NCBI RefSeq assembly: GCF_905171775.1
Contig: NC_053501.1
Coordinates: 21,096,598-21,160,597, forward strand
Length of the DNA: 64,000 bases
Origin: Rana temporaria
Taxonomy: Eukaryota; Chordata; Amphibia; Anura; Ranidae
Direction of reading: 5' to 3'
The notes beneath the pieces are model-generated. The model had not been told where the DNA came from and searched no databases. It was given only the letters and a program-made list of their open reading frames with translations. A program made the position numbers and the translations under genes. Positions 43,284-54,780 of this stretch are shown here, piece after piece; positions within the stretch are counted from its first letter, which is position 1, and each line of letters begins with the position of its first letter.

Positions 43284-44150
43284 TCCACAAATACAGAGAT
43301 TGAACTGTTTACCCCATCTTCCAGGTCATTTATGAACACATTAAATATAATTGGTCCCAGCACAGAACCCTGTGTGACCCCACTACCCACCCCTGACCAT
43401 TCTGAGTATTTCCCATTTATCACCACCATCTGAACTCGTCCTTGTAGCCAGTTTTCAATCCATGTACTCACCCTATGGTCCATGCCAACAGACCTTATTT
43501 TGTACAATAAATGGTTATGGGGAACTGTGTCAAATGCTTTTGCAAAATCCAGATACACCACATCTACGGGCCTTCCTTTATCTAGATGGCAACTCACCTC
43601 CTCATAGAAGGTTAATAGATTGGTTTGGCAAGATCGATACTTCATGAATCCATGCTGATTACTTCTAATAATACCGTTTTCATTATTAAAATCTTTTATA
43701 TAGTGCCTTATCATCCCCTCCAAGAGCTTGCATACTATTGATGTTAGGCTAACTGGTCTGTAATTCCCAGGGATGTATTTTGGGCCCTTTTAAAATATTG
43801 GTGCTACATTGGCTTTTCTCCAATCCGCTGGTACCATTCCAGTCAGTAGACTGTCAGTAAAAATTAAGAACAATGGTCTGGAAATGACTTGACTAAGTTC
43901 CTTAAGTACCCTCGGGTGCAAGCCATCCGGTCCCGGTGATTTACTAATGTTAAATTTTCCAAGTCGAATTCTAATTATGTCCTCTGTTAGCCATGAGGGT
44001 GCTTCCTGTGATGTGTCATGAGGATAAACACTGCAGTTTTGGTTATCTTTGGTTCTTATTGTGCTGCCATAAGATATATCATCTGCACACCTTTGTCTCA
44101 TTTTGCCTATATATTCATCAATATTTAATACACTCCTTTGGCAGGATTAT
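43284..44150 (-). pseudogene. CR1/Rex1-like LINE reverse transcriptase fragment
   Basis: A single minus-strand frame of about 285 codons encodes the middle of a non-LTR reverse transcriptase. In order it shows NISKSPGPDGLHPRVLKEL, PADWRKANVAPIF, then NQHGFMKYRSCQTNLLTF, VDVVYLDFAKAFDTVPH (catalytic palm motif with D) and GVTQGSVLGP. One in-frame stop replaces the residue after APIF (43790-43792). It breaks off at ISVFVDKI, just where the second catalytic FxDD motif should be. The endonuclease, the C-terminus and the 3' UTR are absent. Both edges abut hairpin-repeat pieces. Confidence 0.93.
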
Positions 44151-44155
44151 GACAT

Positions 44156-44200
44156 TGGGGTTGATTTACTTAAACTAGAGAGTATAAAATCTGGTGCAGT
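44156..44200 (+). repeat. End fragment of the hairpin repeat
   Basis: 'GGGGTTGATTTACTTAAACT' and following bases match the terminus of 39267-39924. Confidence 0.75.
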
Positions 44201-45046
44201 GATGAATCGCAGCAGGCAGGTCACATAACAGTTGTACACAATGGATGGCTTCCTTTCATGCCATTCAATGTGTACACTTGTGTTGCTAGCTGTGATTAGT
44301 CAATCTGATCACATGGTACAGACAGGGCCAATCACAGCCCATCTGTACCCTCTGATTAGCTTTGACAAATCACAGCTAATTATAACAAAGCAGACTGAAT
44401 GATTCCTTTTCATTCCGTAAAATGCTTGCTTATAGCAATGTAATTCACTGCTATAAGCAAACATAATGTCTAAAAAAAAAATCCTAATCACTTCTCTGGA
44501 ACAGTACAATGTTACTATAGTAACATTATATTGCTCTGGTCACAGTGTGTTAAAAAAAAAAAAAAATTGTTTTAGTACTGTCACCAGTCAGTGTCCCTGA
44601 CCACCGCCACACTACTCATATGATGACGCTGTACTGCACTGGTGACAATATGTAAAAACAACGTAAAAAAACAGCCATGCCTCTCACTAAATACTTTGGA
44701 CTGCTTACTTTCCAAAAAGGGGTACTTTGGGGGGTATTTCTACTGTCCTGACACTTTTGGGCCTCAGAAAATTAGATAGTCCGTCAGTACAAAATCTTGA
44801 AAATATTGAGATTGAATATGGAATTTCTTTGGGCAGGTTTCCTAATGGTGACAACAGCGGCCATGGATATTAGGTTTGAGTGGAAGACAGTGCTGGGCTG
44901 GTGCCACTTGCGGCTGTCTAGCGGCAAGTTATTGTGTGGCAGGTGTTGAGGGAATTGCTTCCAATGGGTTGCATCCCAATTGTAGGTGGTAAGTTATAAA
45001 CTCCTTTGGGTTCAAGGGCTGCTACCTTTCTGATAGCGAGAATGGA
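44201..45046. other. Unclassified sequence
   Basis: Mostly moderate AT with short inverted repeats such as 'GCTTATAGCAATG' with its complement near 44430-44460. 'TGGGCAGGTTTCCTAATGGT' and 'GACAACAGCGG' recur, diverged, at 46817-46850, so part of it is repeat-derived. Confidence 0.35.
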
Positions 45047-45830
45047 AGCGTTACCGCAGAGAACACTTTGGGTGATTGGAGATAAAAGTAAACAAGTAGA
45101 GCCAACGTGTTTTGGGGGAATTGCCTCCCCTTTCTTCAGGGCTAGTATATAGAGAAAAACTTTGGTTGATATACAGAGAACACTTTGGTTGATTGGAGAA
45201 GAGCGCCTGATGTCAAAAAATAGAAAGGTCTCGCGTGATTAATTTTATAGGTATTTATTGGAGATAAAAGTAAACAAGTAGAGCCAACGTGTTTTGGGGG
45301 AATTGCCTCCCCCTTCTTCAGGGCTAGTATGTAGAGAAAAACGTTGGTTGATAACAGAACACTTTGGGTGATTGGAGAGGAGCACACAATGGGGGTTATT
45401 TACGAAAGTCAAATCCACTTTGTACTACAAGTGCAAACTACAAGTGCAAAGTGCACTTGAAATTGCACTGAAAGTGCACTTGGAAGTGCAGTCACTGTAA
45501 ATCTGAGGGGTGGATCTGAAATGAAGGGAAGCTCTGCTGATTTTATCATCCAATCATGTGCAAGCTAAAATGCTATTTTTTATTTTCCTTGCATGTCCCC
45601 CTCGGATCTACAGTGGCTGCACTTTCAAGTGCACCTTGCACTTGTAGTTTGCACTTGTAGTGCAAAGTGGATTTGCCTTAAGTAAATAACCCCCAATGTC
45701 CAAAAAGGGAAAGGTCCCACGTGATGAATTTATTGGAGCTAAAAGTAAACAAGTAGAGCCAACGTGTTTCCGGGGAATTGCCTCCCCCTACTTCAGAGAT
45801 AGTATATAGAGAAAAAAATGCATAGTAAAA
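45047..45830. repeat. Imperfect tandem block, ~180-bp unit, three copies
   Basis: 'GTAAACAAGTAGAGCCAACG' plus 'TGTTTTGGGGGAATTGCCTC' occurs at about 45087, 45270 and 45745. The third copy is separated from the others by a palindromic MITE (45391-45694). Unit length is about 180 bp. Confidence 0.9.
45391..45694. mobile_element. Palindromic GGGGGTTATTTAC MITE
   Basis: 304 bp. Ends GGGGGTTATTTACGAAAGTC and CTTAAGTAAATAACCCCC. Flanked by AAT on both sides (45388-45390 and 45695-45697), a 3-bp duplication. The arms repeat 'CAAGTGCA' and 'AAGTGCA' motifs. Confidence 0.92.
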
Positions 45831-45924
45831 ACCCATAACTAGGCCATAGGATACATACAAAGTGCAAAAAGAAAAAAAATCTGTGTAGTTAAAAATAATT
45901 TCAAGATAAATTAAAATTCAGTTA

Positions 45925-46294
45925 TGCCCTGTACACACGATCGGATATCTGATGGAATCTAATCCGATGGATTTTTTCGTTGGATATCCGATGAAGCTGA
46001 CTTTCATCAGTCTTGTCTACACACCATCAGTCAAAAATCCGATCGTGTCCAACGTGGTGACGTAAAACACTACGATGTGCTGAGAAAAATTAAGTTCAAT
46101 GCATGCGTGGATTTTTCTCCGATGGAGTTCCACACAGACAATCGTTTTTTTATCCATAGGAACATTTTAAAACAGGTTCTGTTTTTTTTCACCGATGGAA
46201 AACAAACCGATGGGGCCCACACATGATCGGTTTGTTCCGATAAACGGTCCATCGGTCCGTTTTCATTAGAGAAACCGATCGTGTGTACAGGGCT
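45925..46294. mobile_element. GCCCTGTACACACGATCGG hairpin MITE
   Basis: About 370 bp with ends GCCCTGTACACACGATCGG and ACCGATCGTGTGTACAGGGC. A subfamily of the CGTACACACGA group, with 'CCGATGGA' motifs through both arms. Confidence 0.92.
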
Positions 46295-46526
46295 TTTCGT
46301 CTTTAGAATCATATGGTGGTTGGTATATAGAATTAAAGCATATCCACATTAAATTTTAAATGATACAAGATGAAAAGCAGGGGGCACAAAAAAAAACAAA
46401 AAAGAACCACTAGATATTCAAGTTAAAAAACAAATGACAAGTCATCAGTAATGAATAATAAAAACCATGTATGTAAATACTATAAAATAAGACCTGTCCA
46501 AACCAGTTGGGCATTACAATGTAATG
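46295..46526. other. Unclassified sequence
   Basis: A-rich; no family recognised. Confidence 0.3.
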
Positions 46527-46753
46527 TACAGGGTGGGCCATTTATATGGATCCACCCGGGTGGGCCATTTATATGGATGCACCTTAATAAAATGGGAATG
46601 GTTGGTGATATTAACTTCCTGTTTGTGGCACATTAGTATATGTAAGGGGGAAGCTTTTCAAGATGGGTGGTGACCATGGTGGCCATTTTGAAGTCGGCCA
46701 TTTTGAATCCAACTTTTGTTTTTGGTGTATCCATATAAATGGCCCACCCTGTA
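46527..46753. mobile_element. Mariner-type MITE (CAGGGTGGGCCATTTATAT)
   Basis: 227 bp including TA on each side, with inverted ends CAGGGTGGGCCATTTATATG and CATATAAATGGCCCACCCTG. The left end carries a partly duplicated terminus ('GGGTGGGCCATTTATATGGA' twice). No transposase. Confidence 0.93.
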
Positions 46754-48958
46754 CATTAATGGCATGCTGTATGAATATAATGGATATATTTGAAGATTGA
46801 ATAAGGAATTTTCTTTGGGCAAGTTTCCTGATGGTGACAACAGCGGGCCTTGACTGTGTAATGTTTGTTGGCGCAAACACTTGCAGTTTCCATCAGAAGC
46901 CCATGTGACAAGGTGGCAAGAGAGTGTTGTAACCCTATAACAGGATGTGCAATTGTAATGAAAGCTGCAAATTTAAAGATGTTAAAATGAATTCTAAAAT
47001 CACATTAACTTGTTAAAGCTTAAATTAGATTTTAGTTATTGGGTGCATATACTTTAAATCTATATGATATGGGTGGCCTTTGAACCCCTTCTACGGGAGC
47101 AGAAACTGCCTACCAGTTGCAGACTTTTTTTTTACTCCAATTCATTTCCCAAATCACGTTGACTTGTTCAACAAGTTTTTTTTTAAGCACCTGGATTCAC
47201 ACTTTGTGCCAACACAATCGCAGGCTGATGTGAATCGAGTTGTAAATGCAATTTAAAATGCTTGACTAATGAAACAATAGTTTGTTTTAATCCCTTTTTT
47301 ATGTTCTCTACTGTTCAGACATGAAATATGACTGTTTACAATTTCCCTGTCAGCAGCTCAGCAATACAGTAAAAATCATTTTCATCTCCCAGTGTTCATT
47401 GTGAGCGAAAAGAATAGAGAGCATTACATGTTAAGAATATGCAATGAGATTTAAGTAGACATGTTGACGTACGTGGAGCGTTTTAATGTTATTATACCTC
47501 TGCTGCTCTTTTGCGATGCTCTGGTGTGTATTTTTTGTGGTTAGATGGATGTGAAGTTGTTAAAGGTTTGTGGGGAGGGGTAGAAACAAAAGGGGGGGTT
47601 ATGGGGGGGGGGATTATCTACTGTAAGCAACGCACAAAGGAATAAATACCATACATACCTTATTATACGCAACCACTATGTGAGCAAGCAAGGAATAAAA
47701 AATTTCACAAAGAAAAATAGTCAAAAAGAAAAAACAGAGGATCAATCAACACTTTTATTTTATATATATATATATTTTTTAAAACATTTTAACAAAAGGA
47801 GTAATGATAGGCCTAGCACATTAAATGCATGCCTTTGCCAATCAGCGTAAAGGGAATTTGTTAAAAAATAACAAAGAAAAAATATATATTTGATGCCCAA
47901 TGCTATTGCAGGTTTACTGGGCAGGCCTAAAACCTTCTCATTCAGACCCAAGGGGGGGGGGGGGGGTAATTAGTAGTGTTTAGCAGTCTTCCTTTCTATT
48001 TCAATAAATATGGTAACATTTTATAACACTGCTATTTTTACAAGAGCGGTATGAGCGATGGAACTTTTCAAATAAGAACAGATTCCTCTATTTTCCAGAG
48101 AAGTTAATTTTGACAGACACAGCTTCACGAGCCGTTCAACAGCATGTTGATTGCTTATACTATGTTTAATTTCTACTAAAAAAGCAAATACATCTCTTCA
48201 CCTAAGTAGGAGAGCTGAAATTTTTTTTTCCTTTTTTTTTTTTTTTTTTTTCATCAGCAGTTAACAAATGTTCATTTAAAAATAGGCAGGCATTCTGCCA
48301 ACTTGTTCCAGATTGCCTAATAGAGCTAATTTTTTTGTAGACTATTAATTCATCTTCTTAACTTAATCTGCATTCCAAATGCATATAAACTGCATTTCAT
48401 TCTGTCCATAATTGAAACAATATATATAAATATGTTGCAATGCAAAAGAACAATAGGATAAAGTGGAACAAGGCTAAATGCATTGACGTTAAAAAAATAA
48501 ATAAAAAACCTGTAAAATAAAACATGTTTCCTAAACTAAGGGTGGGCAACATTTTTAAAACTATAGGTAGATGTTTTCTGTACTTGGTTAAACAGTTTCA
48601 GAGTATTTCTTTGAATTGTTTCTAAACAATGTGTCTCTTTTTAAAAATAAATAAAAAATTAATGTACAATTATAAGCCTTTAAGCTAATTATACCAAATC
48701 TCCTTCTAAAAAAAAAAAAAATATATATATAATTTACCTAAAACACTCTTGCTATGCCTAATTTTTTTATGAGTGTTTTTATATTTTTAAAAGGTACAAA
48801 TACATTTATTTTTGTAAGCATTTATTATGAGAATTAGCTAAAGAATTTTTTTTTTTTTTTTTTAAATTAGGATTTAGATTTGAAAGTACATCACTTGAAA
48901 TGACTGTATCAATTAAATTTCAGCGATGGCAAGATGAGTAATTTTGGGCGCACTTCAG

Positions 48959-49573
48959 TTAAAGCCTTCTTAAATAACCTGTAAGATTAGCAAAATCTCG
49001 CTCTGGGAAATGTACATAATTTCCACAAGGCAAGTTAGAAGTGATCATTAACTTTAAGTAGTTTATGAATAATTTTTGGCCCTTTTCAAGTGATTGTATA
49101 TTGAAATGAGAAATAAAGCATATAATTAATAACACATGGAGGGGGACAATGCTATGGCAAAAAAAAAAGTCAGATTGGGATGTCAAATGCTGTAAAGACC
49201 GTAAATAATCATTTATTACATACTTTTTATTTATCTTAAATATTTTACTGCTAGCTGACGGAGATAATCTGAAGACTGACACTTTTATATGGCAATCTTT
49301 ATTAGAATTGTGGTTAATAAATAATGTTACTTTACAAAGAACGATCAATTCTATAATACTCAGCTCTTGCTTGGTTAACCACCCCTTTTTCTTGCTAAAA
49401 TTAAAATCCATGCCTGTTTTGAATGGTTTGATAATATTAAGGCTGGTATAAATAACACTGGTACATTTAGTCCTGCTTCCTTGCTCTATTACAAATGTTA
49501 ATTCAGACTGCAGCACATAATCCTGCCTTAGCTCTCTCCGTGTCTGCAGCCCTGTAAATCTTGTCTGAGGCAC
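48959..49573 (-). other. Unexplained 204-codon open stretch, minus strand
   Basis: Open from just after a TAA upstream of 49573 to the TAA at 48959-48961. The first ATG-started part is 151 codons (M at residue 54, MDFNFSKKKGWLTKQ). The sequence is AT-rich, so a chance run this long is unlikely but not excluded. The conceptual protein is rich in I, L, S, K and F, has one hydrophobic patch (HSIVPLHVLLIICFISHF) and no family I recognise. No promoter, Kozak context or splice logic supports translation. It may instead be conserved non-coding DNA. Reported as an observation, not as a gene. Confidence 0.2.
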
Positions 49574-50719
49574 TTAGATTTTAAATTTTTTCTGATGTTT
49601 GAACGGGGTTTGCAATTGTTTTACAGCTGTAAAAGAATTTAAAATCAACCAGCATTTTTTTTTTCTCCTTCCTCTGCACGCATCAAAGACAAGTCGCAAA
49701 TTATAAACATATGATTTGCGTTTTCGTGAGGAACACGCGGAAACCATAACACACAGAGAATTAATATCATTAGAAAAGCAGTGCTGATAATGTCTGTGTA
49801 ATTATTATTTAACAACGTACAGCACCCAGAGGAAAGAAAGAACAGCAGCACATGCTTTTATTAAAAAAAAAAAAAAAAGAGCTTTTTTTTTTTTTTTTTT
49901 GCATTCTACGTTCCCTAATCACATGTATCTATAATGAAGCAGTTGGTTTTTAAATTATTAACTCTTTTTTTTTTACACAGACACAAAACAGAAAAAAAAA
50001 TGCAAATATAGCAAACATATCCTAATAAATAATACCAAAAAAGGCAAAAAAAAAAGCAAAACATAAAAAAATGAAAATATCGTTAATTAGAATATTTTAT
50101 ACAAGCTATAAGAATGATGGGAAGACTGGATCGTGATGCCTTGTAACTGGCGGGGAAAACAGTCAATAATAAAAAAACATGTGGTTTATGCATTATACAT
50201 TTATGGCTCATTTCTAGATGTCATTTATGAAGGCAGTGTCCGGTCAATGCGTGCCATTACATAAGATGTCATTTTGCTTACCTGGAGACAAGGCTGCAGG
50301 CGATCTGGGAAGGCCGGCGGACCCCATAAATTAAGAGGGGGGGGAAAAAATGCCACCTAGGAAAGTTTTAATGAAAGGTTTGTCTGCAAGGTAAGTCTTT
50401 GAAAATGATTTTCTGTTTTCATCTGAAACATGCTTCCTTCTGTCACGCCAAAGACATCATTGGCAGAAACAGCTGAAAGAGAGTATCACTGCATCTTGGC
50501 TGTCATGGAAAAAGCAGAGATTTTAAATAATAATTGAGACTGAAGTGGGCATAAATTAAACAAAGAAATGATTAGATGGGAAACAACAGAAAGAAAGTGA
50601 CAATGCGGTACCCATAGATTCATCACGCAATTGACGGCCTTAATTTTTTTTTGTTTTGTTTTTTTACTTTTTTTTTATATAGGACCGTTTTTCAAAAACA
50701 TTCATCAAAAATTAAAAAC

Positions 50720-50723
<4 letters not shown>

Positions 50724-50756
<33 letters not shown>
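50724..50756. repeat. (TC)n microsatellite
   Basis: About 16 TC units followed by an imperfect C/T-rich tract to about 50795. Confidence 0.97.
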
Positions 50757-50759
<3 letters not shown>

Positions 50760-51525
50760 CCCCCTCTCTCTCCTTCTCTCCTTTTCTTTCTCTCAATCTT
50801 TTGCACCTGCTATAGCAAAATATGTCTCGTTCTAAATGTATGTATTATGTAATCATGAAATAATTTCAAAGTCTTGACTATTCACAAGCAAAACCCTGAC
50901 ACCCATGCTTAATGTCTTTACCTACATAAATAAATTGCGAACACAATAAATGACCCCGGTGAATGCCAAACTCATATAAAACAAAGCAAGAGACAGTGAA
51001 ATGTTAATTGGGAGATAAATTATGGTGGTGCATTTGTACATGATGCACAGAATATACAAAGACTGCAAGTTCAGGCAGCTAAACCGCAGTTTTATCAGAT
51101 AACAGAAGTATTTACATCAACTGTTATGTAACTCTTTGGGGGCGAGAAACAAAAAGTTACAGATGTCCTTTTCTATACCTACATATAGAAATAAGCACTT
51201 TCAAAGCAAACTTGTCCAGCTAGAAAAAAATAAAAAATAAAATGTATTCATAAATGAAAAAAGCAGCTGCTGATTTTAGAAACCCTGCAAACATTTTGAG
51301 AACAGATAATTAAATATATATTTACTGTGTCTATGGAATGTAGCAGTGTCTACATCAGACACAGTATTCTGTATGCACTACTGTGCATGTATAGTTCCCA
51401 CATGGGAACAAACAAGATGTAAAATAGATCACTGTATTTGCAACAGATTGCTCAAAAGCATTTATAAATTCATGGTAACTTGAGTCCAGGAACATTTGTC
51501 TTCATGGATTTGTCAAAAGTGTGCA

Positions 51526-51890
51526 CAGGGGGTGTGCCGTGTGTGCCTGGGCACACCCTAATCAAACCATGCACCAGGGCCACTAATAAGGCAGTACAGT
51601 CGGCCCCTCCTATACCGGGCCCGGGTCCTATGAGTTCAAAAGGGGGGCCCGGGCACCTGCCGAGCAGGAGGACCAGCTGTACTTCCTTATTGCAGACTCT
51701 GATCCTCTTGTTCTTCCCCCTGCAGCACTGCCAGCTTATCCTCATCTTATTTACTCCAGCTGCACTGCAGGGGGATTGGGGGGAAAGGACTGGTAAATAT
51801 GTAATTTACTGGCCCCTTCCTGTTCTGAATAAACACAGTGAGGGAACGGTACCCATTGCTTCTGTCTATTTATCACTGAAATATAGTAAA
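51526..51890 (+). mobile_element. Possible hAT left end and body
   Basis: 'CAGGGGGTGTGCCGTGTGTG' followed by 'CCTGGGCACACCCT' resembles a known hAT left terminus. The body contains 'GGGCCCGGGTCC' palindromes. The right end appears replaced by the LINE tail at 51895. Confidence 0.5.
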
Positions 51891-51894
51891 CTGG

Positions 51895-52160
51895 TACATA
51901 GTTACATAGTTACATAGTAGGTGAGGTTGAAGAAAGACACAAGTCTGTCAAGTCTAACCTATGTGTATGATTGCATGTCAGTACTACATTGTATATGCCT
52001 GTATGTTGTGGTCGTTCAGGTGCTTATCTAATAGTCTTTTAAAACTATCGATGATCCCCGCTGAGATCACCGCCTGTGGAAGGGAATTCCACTTCCTTGC
52101 CGCTCTTACAGTAAACAACACCCTACATAGTTTGAGATTAAACCTCTTTTCTTCTAACTA
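51895..52160 (-). mobile_element. LINE 3' end with CTATGTAA microsatellite tail
   Basis: The + strand begins with TACATAGT repeats (51894-51918), then 'GGTGAGGTTGAAGAAAGACA' and 'CTGTGGAAGGGAATTCCAC'. On the minus strand this is a 3' UTR ending in (CTATGTAA)n, typical of CR1/L2-clade LINEs. No coding part. Confidence 0.6.
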
Positions 52161-52310
52161 TGTTTGCTATGCTTCCGTTTGCAAATGAATAGGAAGCCTG
52201 TAAGTGCTTCCTGACCATTCATCTGTGCAGCTGAGGCTCAGTCTTAAATGTGAGACATCATGGGTCTATTTAGACCCCTGATATTTCACCAAAACCCCCC
52301 AACAGGGCAC

Positions 52311-52612
52311 TTAAAGCTGAGTTCCAGGTTTTTTATGTTTATTAAAAGTCAGCAGCTACAAAAAGTGTAGCTGCTGACTTTTAATAAACAGACACTTACC
52401 TGTTCCGCAGTCCAACGATGTGGGCGCCCGGAACATTGCTCATCTCCCCTCCTCTCCGCCAGTGCCTCCATTGCCACTCTGGGCATCCGCCCATGACAGC
52501 TTATGGCCGGGCACGCACTGCGCTCTTGGAGTGGACAGGCGATCTTCTGGGACCTGTCACGTGTCTCAGGAGATCGTAGGTGAAAGAAGGAAGTCCCACT
52601 CCTAACAAAGCC
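52311..52612 (+). mobile_element. TTAAAGCTGAGTTCC MITE related to 2728-3214
   Basis: TTAA at 52311, then the hairpin 'AAAAGTCAGCAGCTAC' with its complement and 'GACACTTACCTGTTCC', as in 2728-3214. The right end is diverged, near 52600. Confidence 0.7.
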
Positions 52613-53390
52613 CCCACTCCCCCCCCAAAAAAATTCACTGGCAACCTATGGCCCATTGCATATTGTGTAGAGGTCAACAAATGCTGGGGAATCCAAATAT
52701 AATTATCATGCTAAACCTGCACCAAATTTGAGCAGTTGCCATTCAGTATAACTTCACTGCAATGTTTCCAGGGAGCCCTCAATATACTATAAACTACAGC
52801 GTGCACATTTATTACAATTTCAAAATTCAATGCATAGTAATATAAGTGCAAATAAGTGCAACATAATTATGTTTGGGGCCTCAACGTTCCACTGGGAGGG
52901 TGCCAGGCATTGCATTTTGGGATGTGCTGAGGGTATTTTTTGGTATCAGCTTTAAGAAAACTTTAACAACATAGAAAAATCGCCATCGCCAGTGTGCATG
53001 TTCGTCACTGGACGACTCATCCAGTGACGTCATCAAGCCCTCTCTCCTGGCTTCCGGTTTCTGGCAGGCATTGGCTTCGTCCATCACTTTGGGGTGCCCT
53101 TGGGCTCTCCAAACACCTTCCAGGAGACCCAGAGATTTTGGGACCTTCCCGGGAGGCACCAGCTTCGTCCATCTCCTGGGTCCAGTTGGAGTCCTTCGTT
53201 CATCCCACAGGAGATCCAGGGCTTTGAGCCAGTCCTTCGCCTGACCTGGTGGTTTTGCCATATATACTGCCCTATAGTAATAGATTTTCTAGCAAGCTGA
53301 TTAGGACCCGACAGTGCTTAACCCATCTAAAAACAATAACAAATTCAAAATGTTAAGTGAGGTGATTGTAGCCGTATTAGTGCACAGAAA
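52613..53390. other. Unclassified sequence with diverged internal duplication
   Basis: Two related stretches with 'AGCTTCGTCCATC' (53071 as 'GGCTTCGTCCATC' and 53160) suggest a ~85-bp duplication. A 126-codon minus frame crosses them; no domain seen. Confidence 0.3.
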
Positions 53391-53560
53391 CAAAGTGCTC
53401 TCCGTGATTTTTTTTTAATTTGCACTAACCTACAATTTTTCAGGACAAGCTTTCGGGGTATGTCCCTTTCTTCAAGGTCCTAGCAGTACTCGTTAAGTAA
53501 TGTTTATCACAGTGAGCACATGGCTAAACAGTGTGGGGAATATTCTCCTTAAAATAATTA
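53391..53560. repeat. Dispersed-repeat fragment with AAGCTTTCGGGG motif
   Basis: 'ACAAGCTTTCGGGGTATGTC' plus 'CCTTTCTTCAAGG' is a motif common to frog dispersed repeats. Boundaries not visible. Confidence 0.4.
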
Positions 53561-54780
53561 AATGATCCTGAAACCTACACATGACAGTCTACGTTTTTTA
53601 TTGACCAGTGCAGGGTTGATCTACTGTGACTTTCTAGGCAATAAGGTGCTCTCATTGGACAGGGAAGTCAAGAAGTAGAAGCTTTTAAGTGAAAGCCATT
53701 TCAGATGGGATGCAGAAAAGGTTGGTTATGGCAGGCACACCTTGTGGTGCCTTCTATTGGCCAGCACTTTTTGTTTTGTATAGTCAAAATAGAGGACAGA
53801 TTCTCTTCAAAAAGCCACTGTACCTAAACGCCATCATTTTCATTTTCTGATTCATATAAAAGTTTTCAGTATCACTTTAGAAATGTTCCAAGGGATGATC
53901 AGAACAGAAGGTATTACTAATAAAGGTAGTGTAAAAAAGGAACAGTGCATTCAAATACACATACCCAGTTTCCTATAAAGCTTTCTATAAAAGAAAACAT
54001 CTCCTAAAATAGATGTTAACTCTAACATAAACAAGATAATCTCAAAAAAAATGTTTTTAAACTTTGAAGCAGATTTCAATAAAATAATAACTGCTTATCA
54101 AGACATGAAGGTCCCTGTTCAAACACTTCCTGTTATATGGTGGCAATGCTCTGTCCCCATCTCCCGAATGTACATCTGTGTCACATGCTTCCCTGGTGGA
54201 GACTAAAAGTGACTGTTCCCCACACAATTGTGCATGCATGGTCTACCTTTGACATTTTCATGATGCTGGTTTAGAATAATGATGTGCACCAAAGCTGGAG
54301 TGAGTGCATGTAAACAGGAAGTGGCTGGATCCAGGCACAGAGGATGGTCAGAAGAAAATATGTGTTCTGCTGAGATGCTGAAGATGCTCAGGCTGGATCT
54401 AGCAAACAAAGCTGGACTGCAGGTCACGCACTGGAACCTAAAAGTGCAGAAAGCAGAGATGTACTGTAGTTAGGATGAGCAGGGATCAACAACAGCCAGG
54501 CAGCATAGCATTTAGAAGTGAAGCCAGAATGCTGGCCAAGGTCAATACCAGACAGGCAGCAAAGTTACCAAAAGAGCAGGCAGAAGGTGAAGTCAGGGCA
54601 TGAGCTGAGGTCAGTAGGGGGATCAGATTGTCACAAATTCAGTAGGCTAGCTGGGTCAAAGACGCTAGGTCAAAGACAGAACGGCAGAACACAGGTAGGT
54701 CATGGGCCACACGAGCTGATGACCACTTAGCAACTTCTCCATAGTGTGCTGCACTTTAAATGTGGGGGTTTTGGTGCCAA
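53561..54780. other. Unclassified; the right part may be retroelement-derived
   Basis: 54270-54780 is GA-rich with repeated 'GGTCAA' and 'CAGGCAGC' phrases, as in some LTR leader regions, but no LTR ends or coding motifs were found. Confidence 0.3.

Larger units (their letters stand above)
46880..51470. other. Transposon-free AT-rich island, candidate regulatory region
   Basis: About 4.6 kb without any of the repeat families that occur at roughly one per kb elsewhere. Only simple poly(A)/poly(T) and a TC microsatellite interrupt it. Blocks at 47200-47560, 47990-48470, 48880-49860 and 50090-51170 have complex, non-repetitive sequence. Such islands usually surround developmental regulatory elements, and in mammals the region beyond VRK1 is the BCL11B gene desert. 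Function and synteny are inferred; no alignment was possible. Confidence 0.45.

Noticed and set aside
46451..46636. GDIN string resembling a kinase catalytic loop
   Set aside because: It lies inside the mariner-type MITE and the surrounding residues do not match a kinase.
52881..53261. 126-codon minus-strand frame
   Set aside because: Follows an internal duplication of non-coding sequence and matches no family.
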